From the NCBI RefSeq assembly GCF_020564355.1, contig NZ_JAJCRR010000003.1, forward strand, positions 310,001 to 374,000: DNA of 64,000 bases. Reading direction: 5' to 3'. Below are positions 1 to 8,282 of the stretch, piece by piece. Source of the DNA: Lachnospira pectinoschiza. GTDB lineage: Bacteria; Bacillota; Clostridia; Lachnospirales; Lachnospiraceae. The first letter of the stretch is position 1. Each line of letters begins with the position of its first letter. The position numbers and the translations under genes were made by a program. The notes beneath the pieces are model-generated. The model was not told the origin of the DNA. It saw nothing but the letters and a program-made list of their open reading frames with translations, and made no database searches.

Positions 1-870
1 GGAACGTATCACGCTTTTGCAGATACATTTGCAGGGCTTATCACAGCCGAGAAAGAAAAATGCACGGTCGAGGTAAAGACCACTGCCGGGTCGGCGGCGA
101 ATCTGCGGCTTTTATCAGACGGATATATTCAGATGGCGGTTGCGCAGAATGATTTAACCAATGATGCATACTATGCGGCCGGGACATTTGAAAACAGCAG
201 AAAGTACCGTGGATACAGCGCGGTTGCGGCACTTTACACGGAAAGCTGCCAGATTGTGGTACGTGCGGATTCCGGCATTGAAAGCATGGACGATTTGCAA
301 GGGAAAACAGTCAGTGTCGGTGAGAACGAATCCGGTACGGAATTAAATGCTGAGCAGATTTTAGCTGTCAGCGGACTGACAGATAAGCTGATTGATAAAG
401 TACATCTGGATTACACAGAAGCGGCAGAGCGGCTTGCAGACGGAAAGATCGATGCTTTTTTTTGTACGGCGGGTGCAGAAACAACAGTGATTTCAGAGCT
501 GTCTAAGCAGTGTGAAATCCGCCTGCTGGAGCTTGATGAAAGTACAAGAGACAAACTTTTAAATTCCTACACTTTTTATACGGAATCCGTGATTCCAAAG
601 GGAACGTACAACAATCAGACAGAGGATATACATACTGTCGGTGTCAAAGCGGTGCTGCTTGTGAGTGATAAGTTGCCTGAAAAGACGGTGAAAGCGCTTA
701 CAAAAACACTGTTTGAAAACAAGCAGGAGTTACAGTATGCACTGCCTGTCAATATTGTGATGAATGAGCAGACGGCGACAGAAGGAATTACAATTCCGTT
801 TCACAAGGGTGCTGCGGCATATTACAAGGAATGTGGAATTGATGTAGTGACAGGGAAAGGAAGCAGATAG
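1..870 (+). CDS. TAXI-family TRAP transporter solute receptor (5' partial)
   Basis: The frame is open from base 1, so the signal peptide and N-terminus lie outside the window; 289 codons are visible. The start GTYHAFADTFAGLI and the stretch ANLRLLSDGYIQMAVAQND match the ligand-binding region of TAXI receptors, the extracytoplasmic solute-binding subunits of TRAP transporters. An ATG at 133 lies inside the conserved domain and is not the start. The substrate cannot be read from sequence; TAXI receptors are often linked to glutamate or other carboxylates, and the next gene is a GltS-like carrier 17 bp downstream. No TRAP permease follows, so it is either upstream or this receptor works with another system. 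Confidence 0.85.
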   Translation, partial: GTYHAFADTFAGLITAEKEKCTVEVKTTAGSAANLRLLSDGYIQMAVAQNDLTNDAYYAAGTFENSRKYRGYSAVAALYTESCQIVVRADSGIESMDDLQGKTVSVGENESGTELNAEQILAVSGLTDKLIDKVHLDYTEAAERLADGKIDAFFCTAGAETTVISELSKQCEIRLLELDESTRDKLLNSYTFYTESVIPKGTYNNQTEDIHTVGVKAVLLVSDKLPEKTVKALTKTLFENKQELQYALPVNIVMNEQTATEGITIPFHKGAAAYYKECGIDVVTGKGSR

Positions 871-887
871 GCAGCAGGTGGACATTA

Positions 888-2075
888 GTGGAAATATATT
901 TGGATATGTACCAGACAATTACTGTAGCAGTACTTGTCTTAATGTTAGGTAAAGTTTTAAAGAAAAAATTCGGAATTTTAGAGCGGTTCTGTATTCCGGC
1001 ACCGGTTATCGGCGGCGTGGTGTTTGCCGTTTTTACCTGTATTTGTTATGTGACGGGTATTGCGGAATTTTCGTTTGATGATATTTTAAAGGAAGTATGC
1101 ATGGTATTTTTCTTTACTTCTGTAGGCTTTCAGGCGAATTTAAAAGTGTTAAAAAGTGGTGGAAAGGCACTGATTATTTTTCTGGGACTGGTCATCGGCC
1201 TGATTCTTTCACAGAACTTTTTAGCGGTCGGACTGGCAAAGCTTTTACACATTAGTCCGCTGGTCGGACTATGTACCGGTTCAATTCCGATGGTTGGCGG
1301 TCACGGTACGGCAGGTGCATTTGGCCCGGTGCTGGAGGATTTTGGTATTATGGGTGCAACAACACTTTGTACGGCAGGTGCAACATTTGGTCTGATTATG
1401 GGCAGTATCATGGGCGGACCGGTCGGCAAGCGTCTGATTGAGAAGAAAAATCTGTTAGATACGGTTGTGCCGGAAGATGACAGCCTTCTGGTAGAAGATG
1501 AAAAGAAGCATGAACGTCATACCAGCATGTATCCGTCAGCGGTATTCCAGTTAATTATTGCAATGGGACTCGGTACAATCGTATCCCACCTGTTATCGCT
1601 GACCGGCATGACGTTTCCGATATACATCGGTGCGATGATTGTTGCCGCATGTATCAGAAATATCGGGGAATATTCGGGAAAATTTACTATTTATATGGGT
1701 GAAATTAATGATATCGGTGGTATCAGCCTGTCGCTGTTTTTGGGAATAGCGATGATTACATTAAAGCTCTGGCAGCTTGCAGATCTGGCACTGCCGCTTA
1801 TCGTACTGCTTGCAGGACAGAGCCTGCTCATCTTTTTATACACGTATTTTGTGGTATTTAATGTCATGGGCAGGGATTATGATGCGGCAGTACTTTCATC
1901 CGGTGTCTGTGGTTTCGGTATGGGTGCAACCCCGAATGCCATGGCAAATATGCAGGCAGTCTGTGAAAAGTACGAACCTTCGGTCAAAGCGTATCTGCTT
2001 GTACCGTTAATCGGAAGTTTATTTGCGGATTTTTTAAACAGTCTGGTGATAACATTTTTTATTAATTTCTTATAA
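888..2075 (+). CDS. gltS: Sodium/glutamate symporter, GltS family
   Basis: A 395-residue polytopic membrane protein of the ESS (glutamate:Na+ symporter) family. Two re-entrant-loop signatures are visible: GGHGTAGAFGPV near residue 140 and GFGMGATPNAMANMQAV near residue 345, one per inverted half. The start is GTG at 888, preceded by AGGTGG. The family imports L-glutamate with sodium; specificity here is inferred. It follows the TAXI receptor closely and probably shares its transcript. A receptor plus GltS-like carrier pair is unusual, because GltS normally needs no binding protein. Confidence 0.85.
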   Translation: MEIYLDMYQTITVAVLVLMLGKVLKKKFGILERFCIPAPVIGGVVFAVFTCICYVTGIAEFSFDDILKEVCMVFFFTSVGFQANLKVLKSGGKALIIFLGLVIGLILSQNFLAVGLAKLLHISPLVGLCTGSIPMVGGHGTAGAFGPVLEDFGIMGATTLCTAGATFGLIMGSIMGGPVGKRLIEKKNLLDTVVPEDDSLLVEDEKKHERHTSMYPSAVFQLIIAMGLGTIVSHLLSLTGMTFPIYIGAMIVAACIRNIGEYSGKFTIYMGEINDIGGISLSLFLGIAMITLKLWQLADLALPLIVLLAGQSLLIFLYTYFVVFNVMGRDYDAAVLSSGVCGFGMGATPNAMANMQAVCEKYEPSVKAYLLVPLIGSLFADFLNSLVITFFINFL

Positions 2076-2099
2076 AATGCCTGCGGAACGGAGAGGAAT

Positions 2100-2297
2100 A
2101 TGTTTGATAGATGGAAAAAGACCCATAAGGCTGTGTATGAGGTAGAAAGTGAAAACCTGGCGGTGCCGGAGGTGCATATCAGGGAGGATGATACGGCGGC
2201 ACATGATACAAAAAAACCGGAAGCGGAAGAAGAAATTACCTATGAAAATGTAGCAATTCCGGAAATTCATATTAAAAGAAAGCAGCGGGATAAATAA
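2100..2297 (+). CDS. Small hypothetical protein with an internal duplication
   Basis: A 65-residue highly charged, soluble-looking protein preceded by GGAGAGG. I do not recognise a family. It contains two copies of one motif: ENLAVPEVHIR near residue 18 and ENVAIPEIHIKR near residue 49, separated by an acidic linker. It sits between gltS and a MATE exporter gene, with 3 bp to the latter, so the three are probably co-transcribed. The repeat suggests a short beta-strand or peptide-binding unit, but no function can be given. Confidence 0.6.
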   Translation: MFDRWKKTHKAVYEVESENLAVPEVHIREDDTAAHDTKKPEAEEEITYENVAIPEIHIKRKQRDK

Positions 2298-2300
2298 TAC

Positions 2301-3638
2301 ATGAAAGATTTAACGAAAGGCAGTCCGTCGCGGCTGATTTTGTCATTTGCGATACCGATATTTTTCGCCAATCTGTTACAGCTGACGTACAGCCTTGTGG
2401 ATACGCGGATTGTCGGGTCGTTTCTGGGAGAAGACGCACTGGCGGCAGTTGGGGCGACCAGTACACTTAGTAACCTGATTATCGGATTTCTGCTGGGACT
2501 TGCCAACGGTTTTGCGATTATTACGGCACAGCGTTACGGTGCAAAAGATATTGCCGGTGTGAAAAAATCCTTTGCCGCCTCTCTGATGATGGGAACGGGA
2601 ATTTCAGTGCTTTTAACGGCGGCAGGACTGATTTTCTTAAAACAGATATTACAGTTTTTAAATGTACCGGAGGCGTTGTTTGGGACGGCGCGCTCTTATA
2701 TCGTAGTAATTGTGGCGGGCATGCTTGCAACGTTTCTTTATGATGCATGTGCAGCGGCGCTGCGGGCGCTGGGTGATACGGTCACACCGCTTATCATACT
2801 GGCGGTATCGGTCGGATTAAACATTGCGGGAGATTTATTTTTTATATTAGTACTACATGCAGGTGTGTACGGTGCGGCGGTGGCAACGGTACTGTCACAG
2901 GTACTGGCATTTGTCATCTGCTGGATTTACATGATCCGCCGCTATGAAATTTTACAGTTAAAAAAGACGGATTTTACGCAGCCGGAAAAAGAAATGCTTG
3001 GCAATATGGCGGCTTCCGGTCTGTCCATGGGCTTTATGAGTTCACTGGTTAATATCGGGTCGCTGACCCTTCAGACGGCGATTAACAGGCTTGGACAGGA
3101 CATTATCGTGGCTCATACGGCGGCGCGGAAAATATCTGAAATGTTTATGATTATGTTTTCGGTATTCGGACAAACCATGGCGACATACTGCGGACAAAAT
3201 ATGGGCGCCGGGCGTATAGACCGCGTCAAAAAAGGTATATGGCTGGCACTTTTATATACCTGTATCTGGTGTATGCTGACCGTTGTGGCAAGTTATACCA
3301 TCGGTGCAGGGCTGGTTGGACTGGTTACGGGAAGTAAAAATGAAGTCGTGATACACACGGCAACGGTGTATCTGAAATTCAATACCGTATTTTACTGTGT
3401 AACGGCGGTCATCTGCATTTTAAGAAATGCAATGCAGGGGCTTGGCGAGCGGATCACCCCGCTGGTGTCGAGTTCGCTTGAAATGATAGGAAAAATCGTT
3501 ATTGCAGCGGCACTTGTGCCGAGAATCGGTTACAACGGCGTTATCGTTGCAGAGCCGCTGGTGTGGTTTATTATGGTCATACCGCTGGTTGTAAGAATTT
3601 ATACCATGCCGGTGATGCGTGGGAAAAAACAAATATGA
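2301..3638 (+). CDS. MATE family efflux transporter
   Basis: A 445-residue, about 12-helix protein of the multidrug and toxin extrusion family. It opens with the typical KGSPSRLILSFAIPIFFANL, has the SLVDTRIVGSFLG segment after the first helix, and shows two homologous halves (second half from about residue 230, NMAASGLSMGFMSSLVNIG). MATE proteins export cationic drugs or metabolites using Na+ or H+. The ATG is 3 bp after the previous stop with only a weak Shine-Dalgarno, which suggests translational coupling. The substrate is unknown. Confidence 0.88.
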   Translation: MKDLTKGSPSRLILSFAIPIFFANLLQLTYSLVDTRIVGSFLGEDALAAVGATSTLSNLIIGFLLGLANGFAIITAQRYGAKDIAGVKKSFAASLMMGTGISVLLTAAGLIFLKQILQFLNVPEALFGTARSYIVVIVAGMLATFLYDACAAALRALGDTVTPLIILAVSVGLNIAGDLFFILVLHAGVYGAAVATVLSQVLAFVICWIYMIRRYEILQLKKTDFTQPEKEMLGNMAASGLSMGFMSSLVNIGSLTLQTAINRLGQDIIVAHTAARKISEMFMIMFSVFGQTMATYCGQNMGAGRIDRVKKGIWLALLYTCIWCMLTVVASYTIGAGLVGLVTGSKNEVVIHTATVYLKFNTVFYCVTAVICILRNAMQGLGERITPLVSSSLEMIGKIVIAAALVPRIGYNGVIVAEPLVWFIMVIPLVVRIYTMPVMRGKKQI

Positions 3639-3698
3639 TATCATTATAATACAGAAATACAAAAATAGCGGCAAAACCGCTAAGGAATGAGGAGTTTT

Positions 3699-5273
3699 AT
3701 GGAACAGATGATGGAGTATGTCCCAAATATGTATGCAACATTTTGGGCATTGGTACCGCCGCTGGTGGCAATTATTCTGGCACTGGTGACAAAGGAAGTT
3801 TACAGTTCCCTTTTTATCGGAATTGTAATCGGCGGATTATTTTACGGCAACATTTTTCAGCAGGGATTCAGTTTTGAAAAATCGGTACTGCACATTTTTG
3901 AAGACGGACTGGTCGGCGTTTTATCAGACCCGTATAACGTCGGCATTTTAATCTTTCTTGTAGTGCTTGGCATTATGGTCAGCATGATGAACAAGGCAGG
4001 CGGTTCGGCAGCCTTCGGACAGTGGGCGGGACGTCATATCAAGACCAGAATCGGTGCACAGCTTTCAGCGGTTCTGCTGGGGATGCTTATTTTTATTGAT
4101 GATTACTTTAACTGTCTGACGGTCGGAAGTGTTATGCGGCCGGTCACGGATAAGCATCAGGTATCCAGAGCAAAGCTTGCTTATATTATTGATGCAACGG
4201 CAGCACCGATTTGTATTATTGCGCCGATTTCTTCATGGGCGGCGGCAGTTACGGGCTTTGTAGAAGGCGAGGACGGATTTGCGGTCTTTATGAATGCGAT
4301 TCCATATAACTATTATGCATTGCTTACAATTATTGCAATGCTGACAATGGTTTTATTTAAAATTGATTTTGGTGCAATGGCAGTACATGAAGCCAATGCG
4401 GCAAAGGGAGATTTATATACAACGCCGGAGCGTCCGTATGCCAATTCCGCACCGGATACGGTAAAGGGCAGAGGTACGGTAGTAGACCTGCTGTTCCCAA
4501 TTATTACGTTAATTATCTGCTGTATTATCGGCATGATTTACACCGGCGGTTTCTTTAGCGGAACAGGTTTTGTAGAGGCATTTTCGGGAAGTGATGCTTC
4601 TGTCGGACTGATGCTTGGAAGCTTTTTTGCACTGGTAATTACGATTGTATTTTATGCACTGCGTAAGGTACTTACCTTTACAGAAAGCTGCGGCTGTCTG
4701 CCGGAAGGTTTTAAAGCAATGGTTCCTGCAATTTTGATTCTTACCTTTGCATGGACATTAAAGGGTATGACAGATAGTCTTGGTGCAAAAGAATATGTTG
4801 CCGGACTGGTAGGCGGTATTTCAGGACCATGGCTGGCATTATTCCCGGCAGTTGTATTTGTTGTCGGTGCGTTCCTTGCGTTTGCAACAGGTACGTCATG
4901 GGGAACTTTTGGTATTTTAATTCCAATTGTAGTTAGTACATTTTCGGGAACGAATCATACAATGATGATTATTTCCATTTCTGCCTGCATGGCGGGTGCG
5001 GTATGCGGCGACCACTGTTCACCGATTTCGGATACAACGATTATGGCATCGGCGGGTGCACAGTGCAGCCATATCAACCATGTATCGACACAGCTGCCGT
5101 ATGTGTTGGTTGTAGCAGCTGTTTCATGTATTACATACATTATTGCAGGATTTGTACAGAGTCCTGTTCTGCCGCTTGTAATCGGAATTGTATTGATGGT
5201 TGGCACGCTTTTCGGCATAAAGTATCTGATGAAAAATATCGGTGTGCGCGATAAGAAGGATAAGGTACAGTAA
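3699..5273 (+). CDS. NhaC-family Na+/H+ antiporter-like protein
   Basis: A 524-residue polytopic protein. I chose ATG 3699 because GAGGAG lies six bases upstream; the in-frame ATG at 3687 has no usable site. The N-terminus (FWALVPPLVAIILALVTKEVYSSLFIGI) and the stretches IDDYFNCLTVGSVMRP and SWGTFGILIPI are typical of NhaC-type antiporters of the ion transporter superfamily. Members exchange Na+ for H+, and some swap organic acids or amino acids instead, so the substrate is not settled. It overlaps the next gene by one base. Confidence 0.82.
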   Translation: MEQMMEYVPNMYATFWALVPPLVAIILALVTKEVYSSLFIGIVIGGLFYGNIFQQGFSFEKSVLHIFEDGLVGVLSDPYNVGILIFLVVLGIMVSMMNKAGGSAAFGQWAGRHIKTRIGAQLSAVLLGMLIFIDDYFNCLTVGSVMRPVTDKHQVSRAKLAYIIDATAAPICIIAPISSWAAAVTGFVEGEDGFAVFMNAIPYNYYALLTIIAMLTMVLFKIDFGAMAVHEANAAKGDLYTTPERPYANSAPDTVKGRGTVVDLLFPIITLIICCIIGMIYTGGFFSGTGFVEAFSGSDASVGLMLGSFFALVITIVFYALRKVLTFTESCGCLPEGFKAMVPAILILTFAWTLKGMTDSLGAKEYVAGLVGGISGPWLALFPAVVFVVGAFLAFATGTSWGTFGILIPIVVSTFSGTNHTMMIISISACMAGAVCGDHCSPISDTTIMASAGAQCSHINHVSTQLPYVLVVAAVSCITYIIAGFVQSPVLPLVIGIVLMVGTLFGIKYLMKNIGVRDKKDKVQ

Positions 5274-6223
5274 TGGCGGATAAAATCAAAAACATTAAAG
5301 GAAGCCTGATTCTTCTGCTGGCAGCGTTTATCTGGGGAACGGCCTTTGTTGCCCAGACAAGCGGTGCGGATTCGGTAGGGACGTTTACATTTAATACCTG
5401 CCGCTCAGTGGTTGGAGCGCTTTTTTTACTGCTGGTGATAGTGCTTTTGGACAGTTACGGAAAACGTACCTCAGGCGGGGGAAAAGACACACTACAGGAG
5501 CCGTATTCACGGACAAAGTGGCCGGTAAAGGGTGGCGTACTCTGCGGCATAATTTTATTTGTGGCAATGTCCTTACAGCAGTATGGAATCGGTATTTATC
5601 CGGCAGGTGTGGCGGCATCCGGAAGAGCAGGATTTCTTACGGCAACGTATGTGGTGCTGGTTGCCATCTGTTCCGTATGGATGGGCAAAAAGCTGCATCC
5701 GCTGATTGCGGTATCCATTGTCGGCTGTATTGCCGGAATGTATCTTTTGTGTATGTCCGGCGGATTTGCAGGGATTTATATGGGCGATGTGTGCGAGTTT
5801 TTGTGTGCAGTCGGTTTTATGTGTCATATTCTTACAGTTGAACATTTTGCAAAGGAAGACGGCATAAAATTATCCTGTATTCAGTTTGCGGTATGTGCTA
5901 TACTGTCAGGTGTGATGATGCTTTTTACCGAAAATGTCGATTTTGCCGGAATATGTGCGGCAGGACTTCCGATTTTGTATACGGGTGTATTATCGAGCGG
6001 AATCGCCTATACCTTACAGATTATCGGACAGAAGTACGCACAGGCTTCGGTAGCTTCGATTGTAATGAGCCTTGAATCCGTCTTTTCGGTACTTGCGGGC
6101 TGGCTTGTATTACATGAGGTGTTAAGTCCGAGAGAACTGACCGGCTGTATGCTTGTGTTTGCAGCGGTGATTCTGGCACAGGTTCCGGATATGCTGAATC
6201 ATTCAATAAATGAAAAAGGGTGA
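5273..6223 (+). CDS. EamA/DMT superfamily transporter
   Basis: A 316-residue, ten-helix protein of the drug/metabolite transporter superfamily with two EamA repeats (about residues 10-160 and 165-305). Typical signatures are AAFIWGTAFVAQ in helix 1 and YTGVLSSGIAYTLQIIGQKY with SLESVFSVLAGWLVLHE in the second repeat. The ATG overlaps the TAA of the NhaC-like gene (TAATG), so the two are translationally coupled. These proteins usually export metabolites; the substrate is unknown. Confidence 0.85.
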   Translation: MADKIKNIKGSLILLLAAFIWGTAFVAQTSGADSVGTFTFNTCRSVVGALFLLLVIVLLDSYGKRTSGGGKDTLQEPYSRTKWPVKGGVLCGIILFVAMSLQQYGIGIYPAGVAASGRAGFLTATYVVLVAICSVWMGKKLHPLIAVSIVGCIAGMYLLCMSGGFAGIYMGDVCEFLCAVGFMCHILTVEHFAKEDGIKLSCIQFAVCAILSGVMMLFTENVDFAGICAAGLPILYTGVLSSGIAYTLQIIGQKYAQASVASIVMSLESVFSVLAGWLVLHEVLSPRELTGCMLVFAAVILAQVPDMLNHSINEKG

Positions 6224-6227
6224 AAAA

Positions 6228-6818
6228 ATGAAATATACATATTATCAACTGGGTATTATGGCGGCAGTTGTATCGTTTCTTGGATTCGTCGTTGAAAATA
6301 TCTGGCTTGCCATGACAAAAGGGTATATCAATAACAGGAATATGAATGCGCCTTTTTTACTGGGCTATGGGCTGCTGATTTTGTTTATGTACGCGGTGTT
6401 TGGAACACCGGCAGCACTTAGAATGTTTGCAAAGGAAAAGGTGCGTTGGAAACGGTATCTGGTTTACTTTTTATGTTCATTTGCCGTTGTCTGTGTAGGT
6501 GAAATTGTGCTGGGCATTGTGGTGGAGGCACTTTGTCATATTGAATACTGGAATTATTCCAATATTCCGATGCACATTACAAAATATACGTCCATACCGA
6601 CCAGTACAGCATTTGCGGCAATGATTACAATTCTGATGGGAAATGTTTTTCCGGTTCTGATGGACTGGATATGCCGTATCAATACGCAGTGGGCAAAAAT
6701 CATCTGCGCCGTACTTTGGATTGTGATGGTGGCAGACTTCTTTATCAGCTTTGGACATATGATAAAAGCCAAAAATTTTTATTTAAAATGGAAAATTTTT
6801 TTAAGAGCGAAAAAGTAG
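6228..6818 (+). CDS. CmpB-like integral membrane protein (putative ABC-transporter type IV)
   Basis: A 196-residue membrane protein with about five helices. ATG 6228 is preferred over 6210 because AAAGGG precedes it at proper spacing. The patterns FLGFVVENIW, NNRNMNAPFLLGYG and EALCHIEYWNYSNIPMH resemble PF06541 (CmpB-like, putative ABC-transporter type IV), a common Firmicutes family of unclear function. It begins 4 bp after the EamA gene and ends the transporter run; a strong terminator follows. Confidence 0.7.
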   Translation: MKYTYYQLGIMAAVVSFLGFVVENIWLAMTKGYINNRNMNAPFLLGYGLLILFMYAVFGTPAALRMFAKEKVRWKRYLVYFLCSFAVVCVGEIVLGIVVEALCHIEYWNYSNIPMHITKYTSIPTSTAFAAMITILMGNVFPVLMDWICRINTQWAKIICAVLWIVMVADFFISFGHMIKAKNFYLKWKIFLRAKK

Positions 6819-6837
6819 CGGAAAAATGATTAAAGAA

Positions 6838-6877
6838 AGGACAGGCGGCTGTAAATATACAGTGCCTGTCCTTTTTT
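6838..6877. terminator. Bidirectional intrinsic terminator
   Basis: GGACAGGC pairs with GCCTGTCC, with an inner CTGTA/TACAG stem, and T-runs follow on both strands. It serves the plus-strand transporter operon and the convergent SDR gene. Confidence 0.9.
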
Positions 6878-6878
6878 A

Positions 6879-7679
6879 TTATGGACGCTGTCCGAGTCCG
6901 CCTTCTAATGTCAGGGTTTCGCCTGTCATGTACTTGAAGTCCGGAGAAGCAAGCTGTACGCATACGCGTCCGATTTCAAGTTCAGCATCACCGAAATGTC
7001 CTGCCGGTGGTGTATGTACATTCTTTTCAAAAGCTTCCGGATAAGCGTTCTGGAACTGCTCTAACTGTGAAGTCCATGCTAATGGGCAGATAATGTTGAC
7101 GTTGATTCCGTCTTTTGCCCATTCTGTAGCGGCAACACGTGTCAGTCCACGGATACCTTCCTTTGCAGCAGCATAAGCGCACTGTCCGTAGTTACCGAAT
7201 AAACCGGCACCGGATGCGAAGTTGATGACAGAACCCTTTGTCTTTGCAAGATATGGATAGCAGGCCTTCATATAATAGAATGCTGCATAAAGTCCTGAAT
7301 ACAGTGCAAGGTTAAACTGCTCTGTTGTGTGGTCTGCTAAAGAAACACCGGAAGCAGAAGCCTGTGCATTATTGATTAAAACGTCAATCTGACCGAAAGT
7401 ATCAATCGTCTGCTTTACAACATTTGCAACAACTGCTTCGTTGTCTGCAGAAGCGTTGACATCAGCCTGGATTGTAAGAACCTTGATATTGTAAAGTCTT
7501 TCAAGTTCTTCCTTTGCAGCGGCAAGCTTTGCTTCATTACGTCCGGTAATCACAAGGTTTGCACCTTCTTTTGCGTAAGCGGTAGCAATACCGTAGCCGA
7601 TAGAACCACATCTTCCGTCACTTAATACGGCGCGGCCTGCACCGGTAATAATGGCGGTTTTTCCTGTTAAAAATCCCAT
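6879..7679 (-). CDS. SDR oxidoreductase resembling bile-acid 12alpha-hydroxysteroid dehydrogenase
   Basis: A 266-residue classical short-chain dehydrogenase. It has a modified Gly-rich loop (TGAGRAVLSDGRCGSIGYGIA), TGRN at 45-48 suggesting NADP(H), NNAQ at 103-106, and catalytic Ser156, Tyr169 and Lys173. The body (YSGLYAAFYYMKACYPYL, SGAGLFGNYGQCAYAAAKEG, SPDFKYMTGETLTLEGG) closely resembles the 12alpha-hydroxysteroid dehydrogenase of Clostridium sp. ATCC 29733 as I remember it. That enzyme oxidises the 12-hydroxyl of cholate. The SDR call is firm; the steroid substrate is inference. It is monocistronic behind its own operator-bearing promoter. Confidence 0.85.
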   Translation of the reverse strand: MGFLTGKTAIITGAGRAVLSDGRCGSIGYGIATAYAKEGANLVITGRNEAKLAAAKEELERLYNIKVLTIQADVNASADNEAVVANVVKQTIDTFGQIDVLINNAQASASGVSLADHTTEQFNLALYSGLYAAFYYMKACYPYLAKTKGSVINFASGAGLFGNYGQCAYAAAKEGIRGLTRVAATEWAKDGINVNIICPLAWTSQLEQFQNAYPEAFEKNVHTPPAGHFGDAELEIGRVCVQLASPDFKYMTGETLTLEGGLGQRP

Positions 7680-7784
7680 AACCTAAATCTCCTCATATAA
7701 TATTTTTAGATAATCGCATAAATATACACAAATCGTTTCATGTTTTAAATGAATAAGGATATTTATCACGACATATCTAACTTA

Positions 7785-7813
7785 ATCATAACACAGTTAG
7801 ACATTCCTAACAA
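7785..7813 (-). promoter_or_regulatory. SigmaA-type promoter with embedded operator for the SDR gene
   Basis: On the minus strand, TTGTTA (7813-7808), a 17-bp spacer and TATGAT (7790-7785) form a good promoter reading towards the SDR gene. The spacer holds a dyad, GTTAG-N6-CTAAC (7796-7811), and another CTAAC half-site lies at 7776-7781. This layout suggests a dimeric repressor that occludes the promoter. No regulator gene is adjacent. Confidence 0.6.
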
Positions 7814-7968
7814 GGAAATTTATGTAAAATATAAGAATATGAATCAGCATGGGGAGTGAATAAAATCTGATAAAATGAATAAAATATAAATAAAGAATAA
7901 TAAAAATGCAACATTTTATAAGATAATGTTGCATTCATATATATTAAATCGGAAAGAAGAAAAAATAC

Positions 7969-8229
7969 TGTAGTCCGTTTGGTAAAAATATAATCCTCCG
8001 GCTCAGGATTGCGTATTTCAAAATATACGATAAGAGAAGCTTTGACGTGTTGGTTTAGTGCAATGACATTCAACTTCTGTGTTTTTTGTTCATTGACATA
8101 AATATGGTCAAAAAAATGATGTTTGTTAAAATCATAAACCATGCGCCATTTCAGCTGTAAAATATCGCCAATTCTAAGTGCAGTATAAAGTCCCAGCAAA
8201 ATCAGCGTCTGCTTATTATATAAATCAAA
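7969..8229 (-). pseudogene. Tyrosine recombinase (integrase) remnant
   Basis: An internal piece of a phage/transposon-type integrase catalytic domain. LGLYTALRIGDILQLKW is conserved box I with the first catalytic Arg, followed by HIYVNEQKTQKLNVIALN, the usual following strands. The HxxR box and the Tyr nucleophile are missing. After about codon 100 the frame runs into AT-rich sequence with no similarity. The fragment backs directly onto the flagellin gene, leaving only about 55 bp of flagellin upstream sequence. It marks a past insertion or rearrangement. Confidence 0.65.
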
Positions 8230-8282
8230 GGGAACGGATTTCCCGCAAAAAAACATTTTTACACACATGGAGGTAAACAAAT

